From Tepidiforma bonchosmolovskayae (lineage in GTDB: Bacteria; Chloroflexota; Dehalococcoidia; Tepidiformales; Tepidiformaceae), in assembly GCF_008838325.1 (NCBI RefSeq), contig NZ_CP042829.1, forward strand, positions 1,116,001-1,180,000: DNA of 64,000 bases. The letters run 5' to 3'. The notes under the pieces were generated by a model. It saw only the letters and a list, made by a program, of their open reading frames with translations. It was not told the origin of the DNA and made no database searches. Numbering within the stretch: the stretch's first letter is position 1; each line of letters opens with the position of its first letter. Of the stretch, positions 1 through 9,100 are shown in pieces. A program made the position numbers and the translations under genes.

Positions 1-1
1 G

Positions 2-577
2 ATGCCGAACGAAACGTTCGACCTCGACCTGTTCTGGGGGCACAGCGTGGCGGTCGCGGTCGCAGCCGAGGCGCTGGCGAAGAGGACGTTCACGGTGAAG
101 CCGGAGGACGCGTTTACGGCCGGCATCCTGCACGATATCGGCCGCCTCGTGATCCGGCAGGTGCTGCCGGCGGAGTTCGAGCTGGCGGTGCAGATCGCGA
201 AGCGGGGCGAGGCGCCGCTCCACGTGGCGGAGCTGATGACGACCGGCTACGCCCACGATGAGGTCGGGCGGGCGCTGGGCGAGCTGTGGAAGTTCCCGGG
301 GCACCTGGTCGAGGCGGTGGAGTGCCATCACAACGAGACGCTGACGCCGGAGAACGACGGGCTGGCGGGCGTGGTGGCGCAAGCGAACCGGCTGGTGCTG
401 CACTACGGGCTGTTCTGCGGGTACGACCTGGAGGGCGGCGAGGCGCCGCCGGTGCCGCCGGACCTCGCGGCGGTGGAGGACGCCTGCGGCGGGATCGAGC
501 GGGTGCTCAACCGGGCGTTCTCGTTCATCGAGGCGGCCTCGGGGACGCCCGACACCTGGTACGCGCGGGCGAGCTGA
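2..577 (+). CDS. HDOD-domain protein, 5' truncated
   Basis: This is the C-terminal part of an HDOD (HD-related output domain) protein. The visible 191 residues contain the HD-like stretch GHSVAVAVAAEALAK, the GILHDIGRL motif and the CHHN motif typical of HDOD/HDc helical bundles, which are usually signalling or cyclic-nucleotide-linked regulatory modules. An in-frame ATG lies at position 2, but the domain already appears to be under way there, so the real start is probably outside the window. The residues after the HDOD core show no recognisable extra domain. The next gene starts 33 nt downstream on the same strand but has its own promoter-like box. The family call is fairly sure; the specific role is unknown. 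Confidence 0.7.
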   Translation: MPNETFDLDLFWGHSVAVAVAAEALAKRTFTVKPEDAFTAGILHDIGRLVIRQVLPAEFELAVQIAKRGEAPLHVAELMTTGYAHDEVGRALGELWKFPGHLVEAVECHHNETLTPENDGLAGVVAQANRLVLHYGLFCGYDLEGGEAPPVPPDLAAVEDACGGIERVLNRAFSFIEAASGTPDTWYARAS

Positions 578-598
578 CACGCGGCTGCGGGAGGGCGC

Positions 599-604
599 TA
601 GGAT
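599..604 (+). promoter_or_regulatory. -10 box (TAGGAT), leaderless-type promoter
   Basis: TAGGAT ends 6 nt before the ATG of the CapA-like gene and there is no Shine-Dalgarno in between. This fits a transcript starting at or next to the start codon. The same arrangement recurs at several genes in this window. Confidence 0.5.
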
Positions 605-610
605 GCGCCC

Positions 611-2359
611 ATGGAGTATCCCGGGCCGGCGGGAGCGCGGAATCCGTGGCTGCCGTGGTTCGTCGCGAGCGTGGCCGCGTTCGGCCTGAGCCTGGGCGCG
701 CTCGCCTTCGTGCTGGTCGAAGCGGTGACCGATGGGAGCGGGGGCACGGCGACGGCGCAGCCGCAGCCCGCACCGACGCCCGAACCGCCGCTCCGCTACC
801 GGGGCGCACTCCCGGCCGCGGCGGCGGGGCTGGGGCTGGCGCCGGCGGGCCCGGGGGAGCCGGCCGACCTGGCGTTCGAACCGGCCGCACCGGGCGAGGG
901 CGTGCCGGTGCGGCTGTTCATCCCGGCAGCGGCGCCCGGCGCAGGGGTCGATGCGCTGACAGGGGAGCAGCTGGCTGCGGCGCTCCGGGGCGAGGCCGCG
1001 AGCTGGGCGGCCTTCGGCGGGTTCGACCGGCCGATCGAGCCGGCGTTCGCGGGGACGCCGGCCGAGGCGCAGGGGATCCTCGCCGGGCTCGAAGCGGGGC
1101 CGTTCGACCTGTCGCGCTTCCGGTTCTTCGCGACGGCGGAGGAGCTGCGGGCAGCGCTGGCGTTCGATTCGGGCATGCTGGCGATCGTCCCGTTCGAGGG
1201 GCTGCGGCCGCCGATGGTGGCGCTGGCCATCGATGGGATGGACCCGGCGCGCGGTTACGGCGAACCGGCCCGCTGGCCGCTTGCGGAGCGGGTGGCCGTC
1301 CGCGCGCTGACGCCGGCCGGCCAGTCTGCGCGGGCGCGGGCGGAGGCGGCGATCGCCGTGCAGCTGCCGCCGATCACGAGGGTGGTGGCGACGGGGGACA
1401 TCCTGATGTCGCGCTGCACCCTGGCGGCAATCCGGGCCACGGGGGACTGGACGAGCCCGCTCCGTTCGCCGGTGGGCGACTTCCTCGCAGCGGCCGATAT
1501 CGCGGCGGGTTCGCTCGACGGGTCAATCCAGGATTTCGCGGAGCCGTACGGCTGCATCCCGACGACGAACCTGACCTCGCCGCCGGAGGTGATTGCGGCG
1601 CTCACGCACGCCGGGTTCGACGTGCTGACGGTGGCGACGAACCACGTGTTCGACTGCGCCGACGGCGGCTGCGGGTCGCGTGCGATGCTGCGGACCATCG
1701 AGCTGCTGCGGGCGGCGGGCATCGCGACGGTGGGGGGCGGGGCGAACCTTGCGGAGGCGCTGGAACCGGCCATCATCGAGCGGAACGGCGTGCGGTTCGG
1801 ATTCCTCGGGTTCGACGATATTGCGGCCGAGGATATCGGCGCGACAGAGACGGAGCCCGGGACGGCGCCGCTCGATGATTCGTACGCGGACGAGCGGAGC
1901 ACACCGCCGCGGGAGCCGGCGTTCTACAAGCCTGCGGAGATGCTCTCGCTCAGCCGGTTCGAGGGGGCGATCCGCGACCTGAAGGCAAGGGCGGATGTCG
2001 TCATTGTGCTGGTGCAGTCCGGGTACGAAGACACCCATGAGGCGAGCCCGCGGAGCATCAAAGCAGCGCGGGCGGCGGCGGATGCGGGGGCCGACCTGTT
2101 CGTGGGGAACCAGGCCCACTGGGTACAGGGGGTGGAGATGCGGGGGGACACGTTCATCGCCTACGCGCTGGGGAACTTCATCTTCGACCAGCGGTGGACG
2201 CCGGAGCACACGCAGGGGTATCTGCTGGAGGCGACCTTCCACGGGGCGAAGCTGGCGACGATCCGCATGCTGCCGTACGTGATCGAGGGGCAGTACCGGC
2301 CGATGTTCGCGGAGGGCGGGACGCGGCTGAAGGTGGTCGCGGATGTGCTCGGGAAGTAA
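611..2359 (+). CDS. CapA-family metallophosphoesterase-like membrane-anchored protein
   Basis: The 582-residue product has one N-terminal membrane segment (about residues 14-40) followed by a Pro/Thr-rich linker. A region at about 60-240 resembles a degenerate substrate-binding-type domain, and the C-terminal CapA/PgsA-type domain spans about 255-560. CapA signatures visible are ATGDILMSR, TNHVFDC, GNQAHWVQGVE and YALGNFIFDQ, matching the calcineurin-like fold seen in poly-gamma-glutamate capsule proteins. The canonical partners CapB/CapC are not nearby, so polyglutamate synthesis cannot be inferred; an extracytoplasmic hydrolase is the safer reading. The start is chosen because ATG at 611 follows the TAGGAT box. 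A longer overlapping frame at 286-1878 is an Ala/Gly/Arg-rich shadow. Confidence 0.8.
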   Translation: MEYPGPAGARNPWLPWFVASVAAFGLSLGALAFVLVEAVTDGSGGTATAQPQPAPTPEPPLRYRGALPAAAAGLGLAPAGPGEPADLAFEPAAPGEGVPVRLFIPAAAPGAGVDALTGEQLAAALRGEAASWAAFGGFDRPIEPAFAGTPAEAQGILAGLEAGPFDLSRFRFFATAEELRAALAFDSGMLAIVPFEGLRPPMVALAIDGMDPARGYGEPARWPLAERVAVRALTPAGQSARARAEAAIAVQLPPITRVVATGDILMSRCTLAAIRATGDWTSPLRSPVGDFLAAADIAAGSLDGSIQDFAEPYGCIPTTNLTSPPEVIAALTHAGFDVLTVATNHVFDCADGGCGSRAMLRTIELLRAAGIATVGGGANLAEALEPAIIERNGVRFGFLGFDDIAAEDIGATETEPGTAPLDDSYADERSTPPREPAFYKPAEMLSLSRFEGAIRDLKARADVVIVLVQSGYEDTHEASPRSIKAARAAADAGADLFVGNQAHWVQGVEMRGDTFIAYALGNFIFDQRWTPEHTQGYLLEATFHGAKLATIRMLPYVIEGQYRPMFAEGGTRLKVVADVLGK

Positions 2360-2430
2360 GGGAGAGGGAGAGCCTCCCGGCCTCCGTACCTCCCCGAGGG
2401 AGCAGGGAGCGGGGAACGGGGAGCAGGGTT
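2360..2430. repeat. G-rich intergenic repeat relative
   Basis: Between the CapA-like gene and the next promoter lies purine-rich DNA with gggagagggag, ccgagggagcagggagc and ggggaacggggagc units. It resembles the dispersed G-rich element seen at 14.3, 20.8 and 25.0 kb, but is more degenerate. Confidence 0.4.
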
Positions 2431-2443
2431 TTCCCGACTGTTC

Positions 2444-2473
2444 TTGACGGGGGTTTGTGCCGTTCGCTACGGA
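2444..2473 (+). promoter_or_regulatory. sigma70-type promoter
   Basis: TTGACG (2444-2449) and TACGGA (2468-2473) are separated by 18 nt. They lie 31 nt before the ATG at 2505, which has its own Shine-Dalgarno (gggaggg). This is one of the few promoters here with a recognisable -35 box. Confidence 0.5.
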
Positions 2474-2504
2474 TAAGGGGAGAGTGCAGCAGGGAGGGAG
2501 GCAG

Positions 2505-3332
2505 ATGCCGGACCCGGAACTGTTGACGCAGGAGATTGCAGGGCTCCGCGAGACGATCCGCGCGCACGACGGGGCGAACGTGGCGACGAGCGCCTTCGTG
2601 CGGAAGGTCGACCAGCTGATCAGCGACTTCTACGACGATATCGATGAGCTGACGGCGCTGCGGCTGGGGGACATCCTCGACCTGTTCCTGATCAAGGCAC
2701 TGTACGTGAACCGGCGGAGCCGGGATGCGGAAACGCTGACCTACCTCGGGCGGCTGCTTGAGCGGTACCTGCAGGCGTCGGAGCTCTCGCTGGGGCCGGG
2801 GCGCGGCTTCCTGCCGTACCTGACGGACCTGATGGAGGAGACGGCGCACCCGAGCGGGGCGTACCAGAACGCGTTCGAGGCGTACCGGAAGTACGGAGAC
2901 AATGCGCTGTTCATCTCGGGGGTGTTCCCGGCCAGCCTCGGGCGGAAGCGGGGCGGCGGGCCGCTTGGCGGGGCGCCGCACGTGGACCGGCAGTATTTCA
3001 TCACGCTCGGGCGGCGGTACTACGAAATGGCGGCGCGCCACGACATGGCGGAGTGGGTGCGGCTGCGGGCGACGCTCGAGCGGCTGAGCCGGTTCTTCGA
3101 GATCTACGTGGAGGCGCTGAACGAGATCTCGGACCGGTACGTGATGGGCATCGACATGCAGCTGATTGCGGACAAGATGCTGGACGCGTTCAACCGGTAC
3201 CGGGAGACGCGGGACGAGCGGCACCTCGAACTGGCGCGGAAGTATGCTGCGCTGCTGCGGCTGGACGCGCGGAACTGGCCCGCGCTGGCGAAGCTGGAGG
3301 CGCAGGCCGTGGAGGGCCCAGCCTACTACTAG
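2505..3332 (+). CDS. hypothetical all-helical protein
   Basis: I do not recognise this 275-residue protein. It is rich in charged, helix-forming residues, with no signal peptide, membrane segment or Cys cluster. The segments VRKVDQLISDFYDDIDELTALRL near the N-terminus (described by its first and last residues only in part) and RRYYEMAARHDMAEWVRLRA in the middle look like paired amphipathic helices. An unusual Gly-rich patch RKRGGGPLGGAP sits near residue 150. The start at 2505 is preferred over an upstream in-frame ATG at 2457 because agggaggga lies just before it and the 2457 start would overlap the promoter -10 region. It ends about 80 nt before a strong bidirectional hairpin. Confidence 0.7.
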   Translation: MPDPELLTQEIAGLRETIRAHDGANVATSAFVRKVDQLISDFYDDIDELTALRLGDILDLFLIKALYVNRRSRDAETLTYLGRLLERYLQASELSLGPGRGFLPYLTDLMEETAHPSGAYQNAFEAYRKYGDNALFISGVFPASLGRKRGGGPLGGAPHVDRQYFITLGRRYYEMAARHDMAEWVRLRATLERLSRFFEIYVEALNEISDRYVMGIDMQLIADKMLDAFNRYRETRDERHLELARKYAALLRLDARNWPALAKLEAQAVEGPAYY

Positions 3333-3413
3333 TGCTGGTGGCTGCGGGCCGGGCTGCCGGCGGTGCGGCCCGGTGCCCGGGGACAGGTGAACGCCGGCGC
3401 CCGGACGGGAACA

Positions 3414-3444
3414 CAGGAGGCCGCCCGTTGCGGGCGGCCTCCTG
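3414..3444. terminator. bidirectional terminator hairpin
   Basis: A perfect 14-bp stem (caggaggccgcccg / cgggcggcctcctg) with a 3-nt loop lies between two convergent genes. There is no clear T-tract, which is common for terminators in GC-rich genomes. Confidence 0.7.
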
Positions 3445-3465
3445 AGCTTCGGCCGGAATGGCTGG

Positions 3466-5295
3466 CTAGGCCGGGCGGCCCTGCCAGGTCGGGTCCTTCT
3501 GGTCGAACCAGGATTCGGTGACGGCCTGGTGGCTGGTGACGAAGGGGACGATTTCGCCGGTCTTGAAGTAGTTCCAGCGCATGATGCGGGAGACGCCGAC
3601 GAGGGTGTAGGGGATGCCCGCGCCGTAGTTCTTGATGAGCTCGCGGACGATCTCCTTGTTCATCTCCTGCCGCTTGGCGATGTCGAACTCGAGCATGAGG
3701 GCGTCGGTGAGCTGGTCGACCTTGTCGATTTTGACGCCGAACTGCTTGAACTGCGGCTGCTTGGAGTTGTACTGGAGGTAGTTGAGGAGGGAGGGCTCGG
3801 GGTCGGTGATCTCGGTGATCCAGCCGAACCAGATGTTGTTCTTCCCGTTGCCGTACTCCTGCTTGACGATTTTGGTCGTGATGGTGGAGTAGGGCTCGAT
3901 CTTGGCGGTGAACTTATTGCCGAGCACCTTCTGGAGCTGGTTGGTGATGAGGGCGGCGCCGCCGGAGTAGAGGCCCTCCCAGATGTCGGGGATGTCGACG
4001 ATGATTTCGCCGAGTGCCGGGCCGCCGCCGGCTTCCCACATCTTCTTGGCCTCGGCCTCTTCCTTGGCGCGGTCCTCCAGGTAGCCGGGGAAGGTGATGA
4101 GCTCCTTCTCCGGGATGGTGAACGCGGCCTGGGTGGGCGGGACGTTGCCGGAGAGGACGGCGTTGCCCTGGAGGAGCGACTGGATGAGGGCGCGGCGGTC
4201 GAAGGCGCGGAAGATGGCGCCGATGAGGTTGGGGTTGTTCCACGGAGCCGCGCCGCCGTAGTAGGTGCCGGCCTGGGGGTTCGCCGAGAACTGCTTGAAC
4301 TCGGTGATCTTGCCCTGGTACCGCTTCAGGAGGTCGTCGGCGACGGCGTTCTGGGTCGGGGTGAAGGAGTCGAGCTGCTTCTGTTCGAAGGCGGCGAGCT
4401 GGGCCGACTGGTCGGTGAAGAGGTTGAGGTACTTCACGCCGTCCCAGTTGACCTGCTTGTAGAACTTCTCGTTGCGGACGAGTTCGAGCTCGCCTTCAGC
4501 CTTGAAGGACTTCAGGACCATGCCGCCGGTGCCGATGACGAGCTCGGGCTTCAGGTTGGCGTAGTCTTTTTCGAAGGCGTCGATCGCCTCGGGGGCCTGG
4601 ACCTTGGCGTAGGCGCCGGCGAGGGTGTTCAGGAAGAACGGGCTGGGCTGCTTGAGGGTGACTTTGACGGTCTTCTCGTCGACAACTTCGACCTTGTCGA
4701 CATTCTGGAAGGCGGACTTGCGGTAGAAGTTCGGGTCGTCGGTGCCGTCGCGGAGTTTGCCGGCGACGTTGCGCTGGATGAATTTGGCGATGTCGTCTGC
4801 CTTTGCAAGGCGGCCGTTGACGGGCGGCTTGTCGTGCCAGTAGACGTTGGGGCGGAGGGTGAAGACGATGGTCTGCTTGTCCGGCTGCTCCCACTTCTCG
4901 GCGAGCGCGCCGCCGATGACGCCCTTTGTGTAGCTGTCCCACTGGACAACGCCGAGGTTCGTCCAGCCGAAGAGGGTGGAGACCGGCGTGAAGCGGGAGC
5001 GGTCGATATCGAAGGTGTCCCAGGTGTTGCCGGCGGAGGTGAAGCGGACAACGCCGCCCTTCTGCTTTGCGGCTTCGGTGGGCGATGCAGCAGCGGTCGG
5101 CGAGCCTGCCGGCGGCTTCGTGGCGGTCGCCTGGCCGCCGCCGGTGTCATCGTCGTCGTCGCCGCAGCCGACGAGGCCGAGGGCGGCGACGCCGACGCCG
5201 GTGACGCCCGCGGTGCCGAGGAGCCGGCGGCGGGTGATGCCCTTGCGGGCGAGCTTACGGGTCCAGTAGTTGTCGGAATCAGGCACGGTGAGCAT
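3466..5295 (-). CDS. Tat-exported ABC transporter solute-binding lipoprotein (SBP_bac_5 type)
   Basis: The 609-residue product is an extracytoplasmic oligopeptide/dipeptide-binding protein of the SBP_bac_5 class. The N-terminus has a twin-arginine stretch TRRRLLG, a hydrophobic core and a lipobox GLVGC at about residue 44, followed by an Asp-rich and Thr/Ala/Pro linker. The mature part shows family features such as VFTLRPNVYWHDKPPVNG and VIGTGGMVLKSF. No permease or ATPase genes adjoin it, so it is an orphan that must work with components encoded elsewhere. The ATG is preceded by gaggggga. A sigma70-like promoter and a small inverted repeat lie in its 5' leader. The ligand cannot be read from sequence. 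Confidence 0.88.
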   Translation of the reverse strand: MLTVPDSDNYWTRKLARKGITRRRLLGTAGVTGVGVAALGLVGCGDDDDDTGGGQATATKPPAGSPTAAASPTEAAKQKGGVVRFTSAGNTWDTFDIDRSRFTPVSTLFGWTNLGVVQWDSYTKGVIGGALAEKWEQPDKQTIVFTLRPNVYWHDKPPVNGRLAKADDIAKFIQRNVAGKLRDGTDDPNFYRKSAFQNVDKVEVVDEKTVKVTLKQPSPFFLNTLAGAYAKVQAPEAIDAFEKDYANLKPELVIGTGGMVLKSFKAEGELELVRNEKFYKQVNWDGVKYLNLFTDQSAQLAAFEQKQLDSFTPTQNAVADDLLKRYQGKITEFKQFSANPQAGTYYGGAAPWNNPNLIGAIFRAFDRRALIQSLLQGNAVLSGNVPPTQAAFTIPEKELITFPGYLEDRAKEEAEAKKMWEAGGGPALGEIIVDIPDIWEGLYSGGAALITNQLQKVLGNKFTAKIEPYSTITTKIVKQEYGNGKNNIWFGWITEITDPEPSLLNYLQYNSKQPQFKQFGVKIDKVDQLTDALMLEFDIAKRQEMNKEIVRELIKNYGAGIPYTLVGVSRIMRWNYFKTGEIVPFVTSHQAVTESWFDQKDPTWQGRPA

Positions 5296-5318
5296 TCCCC
5301 CTCGTTCGTTCGGCAGGG

Positions 5319-5335
5319 TCTATAGCTGCCATAGA
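5319..5335 (-). promoter_or_regulatory. small inverted repeat in the SBP leader
   Basis: TCTAT-N7-ATAGA lies between the -10 box and the start codon of the solute-binding protein gene. It could be an operator or a 5' UTR hairpin. The arms are only 5 bp. Confidence 0.3.
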
Positions 5336-5349
5336 TCCTGCCGCCGCGG

Positions 5350-5377
5350 AGTATACGCATCATCGGCCGTTTGTCGA
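5350..5377 (-). promoter_or_regulatory. promoter of the solute-binding protein gene
   Basis: Read on the minus strand, TCGACA is followed after 16 nt by TATACT, a near-consensus sigma70 promoter. It is about 55 nt upstream of the start codon. Confidence 0.6.
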
Positions 5378-5401
5378 TGCATCCGCTTCGGGGGTGCCTA
5401 A

Positions 5402-6058
5402 CTATTCCGTTTCGATTGGCGGGAGCCAGCGGGCGAGGAAGGCGTTGGCGGCGCGCTGGATGTCGCGCACCTGCGCCTGCGGGGAGCCGGGCGGGTAGGG
5501 AGCGAGGTCGTCGTCGGCGGCCGAGCGGAAGAGGACGCCGGCGGCCTGGAGGCCGGCGAAGATGGCGGCCGCAGCGGCGCGGAGGAGGCGGTCTGCCTCC
5601 GGCCAGGCGGGCGCGGCGGCGATGCGGGCGAGGGGGTCGGCGAGGCCGCCCCCGCGGATGGCGGGGGAGTGGCCGCGGGCGAGGCCCCAGTGGAGGTGCG
5701 GGCCGGTGCTCAGCCCGGTGGAGCCGCAGAGGCCGAGGCCGTCGCCGGGGCGGACCGGCTGGCCGGGCAGGACATCGACGCGGGCGAGGTGGGCGTAGAG
5801 GGTTCGCCAGCCGCCCGGGTGGGCGAGTTCGACGGCCCGGCCGAAGACCGGGTCATCGGCGCGGACGTCGATGACGACGCCGGGTGCGGGCGCGCGGACG
5901 GGCGTGCCCTGCGGCGCGCCGATATCGACGCCGGTGTGGCCGCCGGCGTGCTGGGGGATGGAGGCGGACCCGAATGCCGCGGTAATGGTGCCGGAGATTG
6001 GAAGTCCGATATAGTGGCTGCCGTCGAGGAGGGCTGGTCCGAATTCGATGCTGTCCAT
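5402..6058 (-). CDS. M23-family (LytM) peptidase domain protein
   Basis: The 218-residue product carries the M23 zinc-peptidase fold. The H-x3-D motif (H41, D45 in GGHTGVDIGAP), the LYAH motif (H90) and the HLH motif (H121, H123 in GPHLHW) supply the expected metal and catalytic residues. This family normally cleaves peptidoglycan cross-links. No signal peptide is visible with the ATG at 6058. The frame stays open upstream to 6220, but that extension is Pro/Gly/Arg-rich and does not look like an export signal, so the start is uncertain. A C-terminal helical tail of about 80 residues follows the catalytic domain. The gene lies 25 nt past the SBP promoter and diverges from the giant kinase gene. 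Confidence 0.75.
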   Translation of the reverse strand: MDSIEFGPALLDGSHYIGLPISGTITAAFGSASIPQHAGGHTGVDIGAPQGTPVRAPAPGVVIDVRADDPVFGRAVELAHPGGWRTLYAHLARVDVLPGQPVRPGDGLGLCGSTGLSTGPHLHWGLARGHSPAIRGGGLADPLARIAAAPAWPEADRLLRAAAAAIFAGLQAAGVLFRSAADDDLAPYPPGSPQAQVRDIQRAANAFLARWLPPIETE

Positions 6059-6195
6059 GCCGGCAGCGTGGACCGGGCGGCAGCCGAGCTCCGAGGGGCG
6101 CGCGTCACCCGGGTTGTGGATATCGGGGATTCCCTGATGGGCCGTGGCCCGGCTGCAGCCGACACTTACGGGAAGGGGGACAGGGACACCGAAGG

Positions 6196-9100
6196 ATGGC
6201 TCCCGGCCAGAGCCTGACACCTGAAGACCGGGCGGTGCTGCACGAGCTCGCGCTCGCGGCTGCTGCCGCGGGGCCGCTCTCGCAGCGGTTCGGGACGTTC
6301 GCCGCGGCTCTGTGCGGGGCGGCAGGCGCGGACCTCCTCACCCTGTTCGTGGCCGAGGGCGACGGAGGGAGCGCCCGGGTGGCGGGTTCGTGGCCGGTTG
6401 AGCATCCGCCGGCGCTGGTGGGGCGGGTCCTGTCGGCGGAATCGGTCGGGCTCGAGCTCGGCGCGGCGCTGGCGAACGGGGAGGTGTTCCGGGCGGGGGC
6501 AGAGGAACACCCCGCGGCTGCAGTGCTGGAGGAGCTGGGCTACCGCGCGGGCTGGGTCTGCACGCTCGTTGACCGGGGCGAACCGGTCGGGCTGGTCGTG
6601 GCGGCGTTCCGGGCCGGCGAGCCGGATGCCCGGGCGCGGGCGCTGCTCCGGGCCGGGGCAGACCTGCTCGCAGCCGCCGCGGCGCGGGAGCGGGAGATTC
6701 GCCGGGCGATGACCGCTGCCGCCCGGGCGCGGGCTGCGGCGGAGCTGGCCGCGGGCCTGAGCCGGGGAGACACCTTCGAGACGCTGTTCGCGGCGCTGGC
6801 CGGGCTCCTGCCGGAGGCGCTGCCGGTCGACTACCTCGGGCTGGTGCTGCGCGGGCCGGGCGGCTTCGCGCTGGTGGGCGAGACGCCGGCGGGCGTGCAC
6901 CGGGGGCTGCCGCCGACGGCCGAGGGGAATGCGTTCATCGAGCAGCTGGCGGCGCAGGGCGACGTCCTGCAGTTCCGGCCGGAGGCAGGCGCGAGCCCGG
7001 ACGACGGGCTGGCGCTGGCGGGGTACGGCCGGGCCGCGGTAGGCGTCATCCGGGAAGATGGCGCGACGGCGGGGCTGCTCATCGTGGCGCGGCGCTCGCC
7101 GCGGCGGTTCGACGACGAGGAGCTGGCTTTCATCGGGCTGTTGCGCTCGCTGCTCTCGCAGGCGCTGACCGGCCAGCTCCGGCAGCGGCAGGCGCTGGCG
7201 GCGGCCTCGCGGGCGCGGGTGCTGAACGAGCTGGCGGTGCACCTCTCGGTTGGGACGCCGCTCGATGCAGTATTCCGGGAGCTGACGCAGCTCCTGCCGG
7301 AAGCGCTCGCGTACGACTGGGTCGCGCTTGCCGCAGTGGACCCCGCAGGGGCGGCGCTGGAGGTCGTCGGCGTTGAGCCCGAGGGAATGCTGCGGACGGG
7401 GATGACGTTCCCGCTGGGGACCGCACCGTCGGCGACGCTGCCCTTCGGACCGGACGGCATCTACGAGTATGACCCGGCGGAGGCCGTGACCGCGTTCGGG
7501 AAGGCTGTCGGCCGGGCCGGGTACCGGCGGGGGCTGATCGCGCGGCTGTTCGACGAGGGCCGGCTGGTGGGCTCGCTCAACCTCGCGCGGCGGGAGGCGG
7601 CGCCGTTCAGCGGCGAGGAGCGCGAATTCGTTGGGGCGCTGGCGCGGCTGCTCGCCGTGGCGGTCGGCAACCGGCGGCGGCTGTTCGAGGCGACCCGGCT
7701 GGCGGAACGGACGCGGATCCTGAACGAGCTGGCCCTCCTGCTGCACCGGGGCGAGGGGCCGGAGGCGTTCTTTGCGGCGCTGGCGGCGCGGCTGCAGGCG
7801 GTGCTCGACTTCGACGGGATGGGACTTTGGGTGACCAGCGGCGCCGACCACTTCCGTGCGGTTGACAGCATCCGACGGCGGACGGTGCGGCCCGGAGACA
7901 TCGCCAGCCGCGCGTCGTTCGGTTCGCTGTTCGAGCGGCTGGTCGAACGGACGGTCCTGGAGGCGCCGATCGCGGAGTTCGAGGGGCCGGTTGCCGAGCG
8001 AAGCCGGGCAGCGGGAGCGAAGCGAATAGCAGCCGTGGCGCTCCGCCACGAAGGGCGCGACGAAGGACTGCTGCTGATCTCGCGGACGAGCGAACGGCCG
8101 TACGACGCGGAGGAGCTGGCGCACCTGGAGACCGTGGGCGCGCTGCTCGGGCAGGCGCTGGCGAACCACCGGAAGGTCCGGGAGCAGCTGAGCGCTGCGG
8201 TCCGCAGGCAGGCGCTCTCCGAGATTACGGCGCTGCTCGAGGGCGGGGGCGACGTGCGGGAGCACTTCGACGCCCTGGCGCAGACGCTGCTCCAGGCAGT
8301 GGGGTTCGACCTGCTGTCGATCACGTACCGCGACCCGGCGACGGGCGAGTACCGGCCGATCCGGTCGCACCGGCTGGACATCGATGACGACCCGGCTTTC
8401 CGGGAGGAGAGCATCCCCGAGACGGCCGGCGCGGGGGGCGTCATCCAGTACCGGACGGAGCGGAATCCGCGGCGGGTGCCGCAGGCGCTCCACCGGGCGG
8501 GCTACCGGCGTGCCGCGACGGCAGTGCTGACCTCGGCGGAGGGGCTGGAGGGGCTGCTGACGATCGGGCGGCGGGAGGACGAACGGTTTACGGAGGAGGA
8601 GCTGGAGTTCATCCGCCTGGTGGCGGCGCTGCTGGGGCAGGCGGTGGCGAACCGGCGCGGGGCCGAAGCGCGGCGGCGCGAGGAGGAGGAGCAGCGGATT
8701 GTCGCGGCCGCAGCGGCCGCCGTGGCGCGGGAGCGGGACCCCCGGAAGCTGGCCGCGGCGCTGGTCGAGGCCGTCGCGGGGTTCATCCCGGAGCCGGAGG
8801 TGCGCATCGCCTTCCTGCGGGACGGCGAGCTGGCGGTTTTGCGTGAGCACGATGAGGTGCTGCGGGTGCCGGTCGGGCCGAACGTCGCGCGGGCCATCGC
8901 GGAGGGCGTGCCGGCGGTCTTCGGGCCCGGGGCACCGGCGGTATCGGAGATTGCGCGGCGGGAGATGGCGGAATCGGGCATCGTCTCGCGGATTGCCGCG
9001 CCGGCTCGCGCCGGCGGCGAGACAGTCGGGATGCTGCTGCTCTTCAGCAAGGCGCCGGCGTTCCGCCCGGGGGCCCGGGAGGCGCGGCTGGCGCAGCTCA

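Noticed and set aside
3529-5325. 598-codon plus-strand frame opposite the solute-binding protein
   Set aside because: It is a Gly/Val/Asp/Glu-rich mirror of the real gene with no signal or motif.
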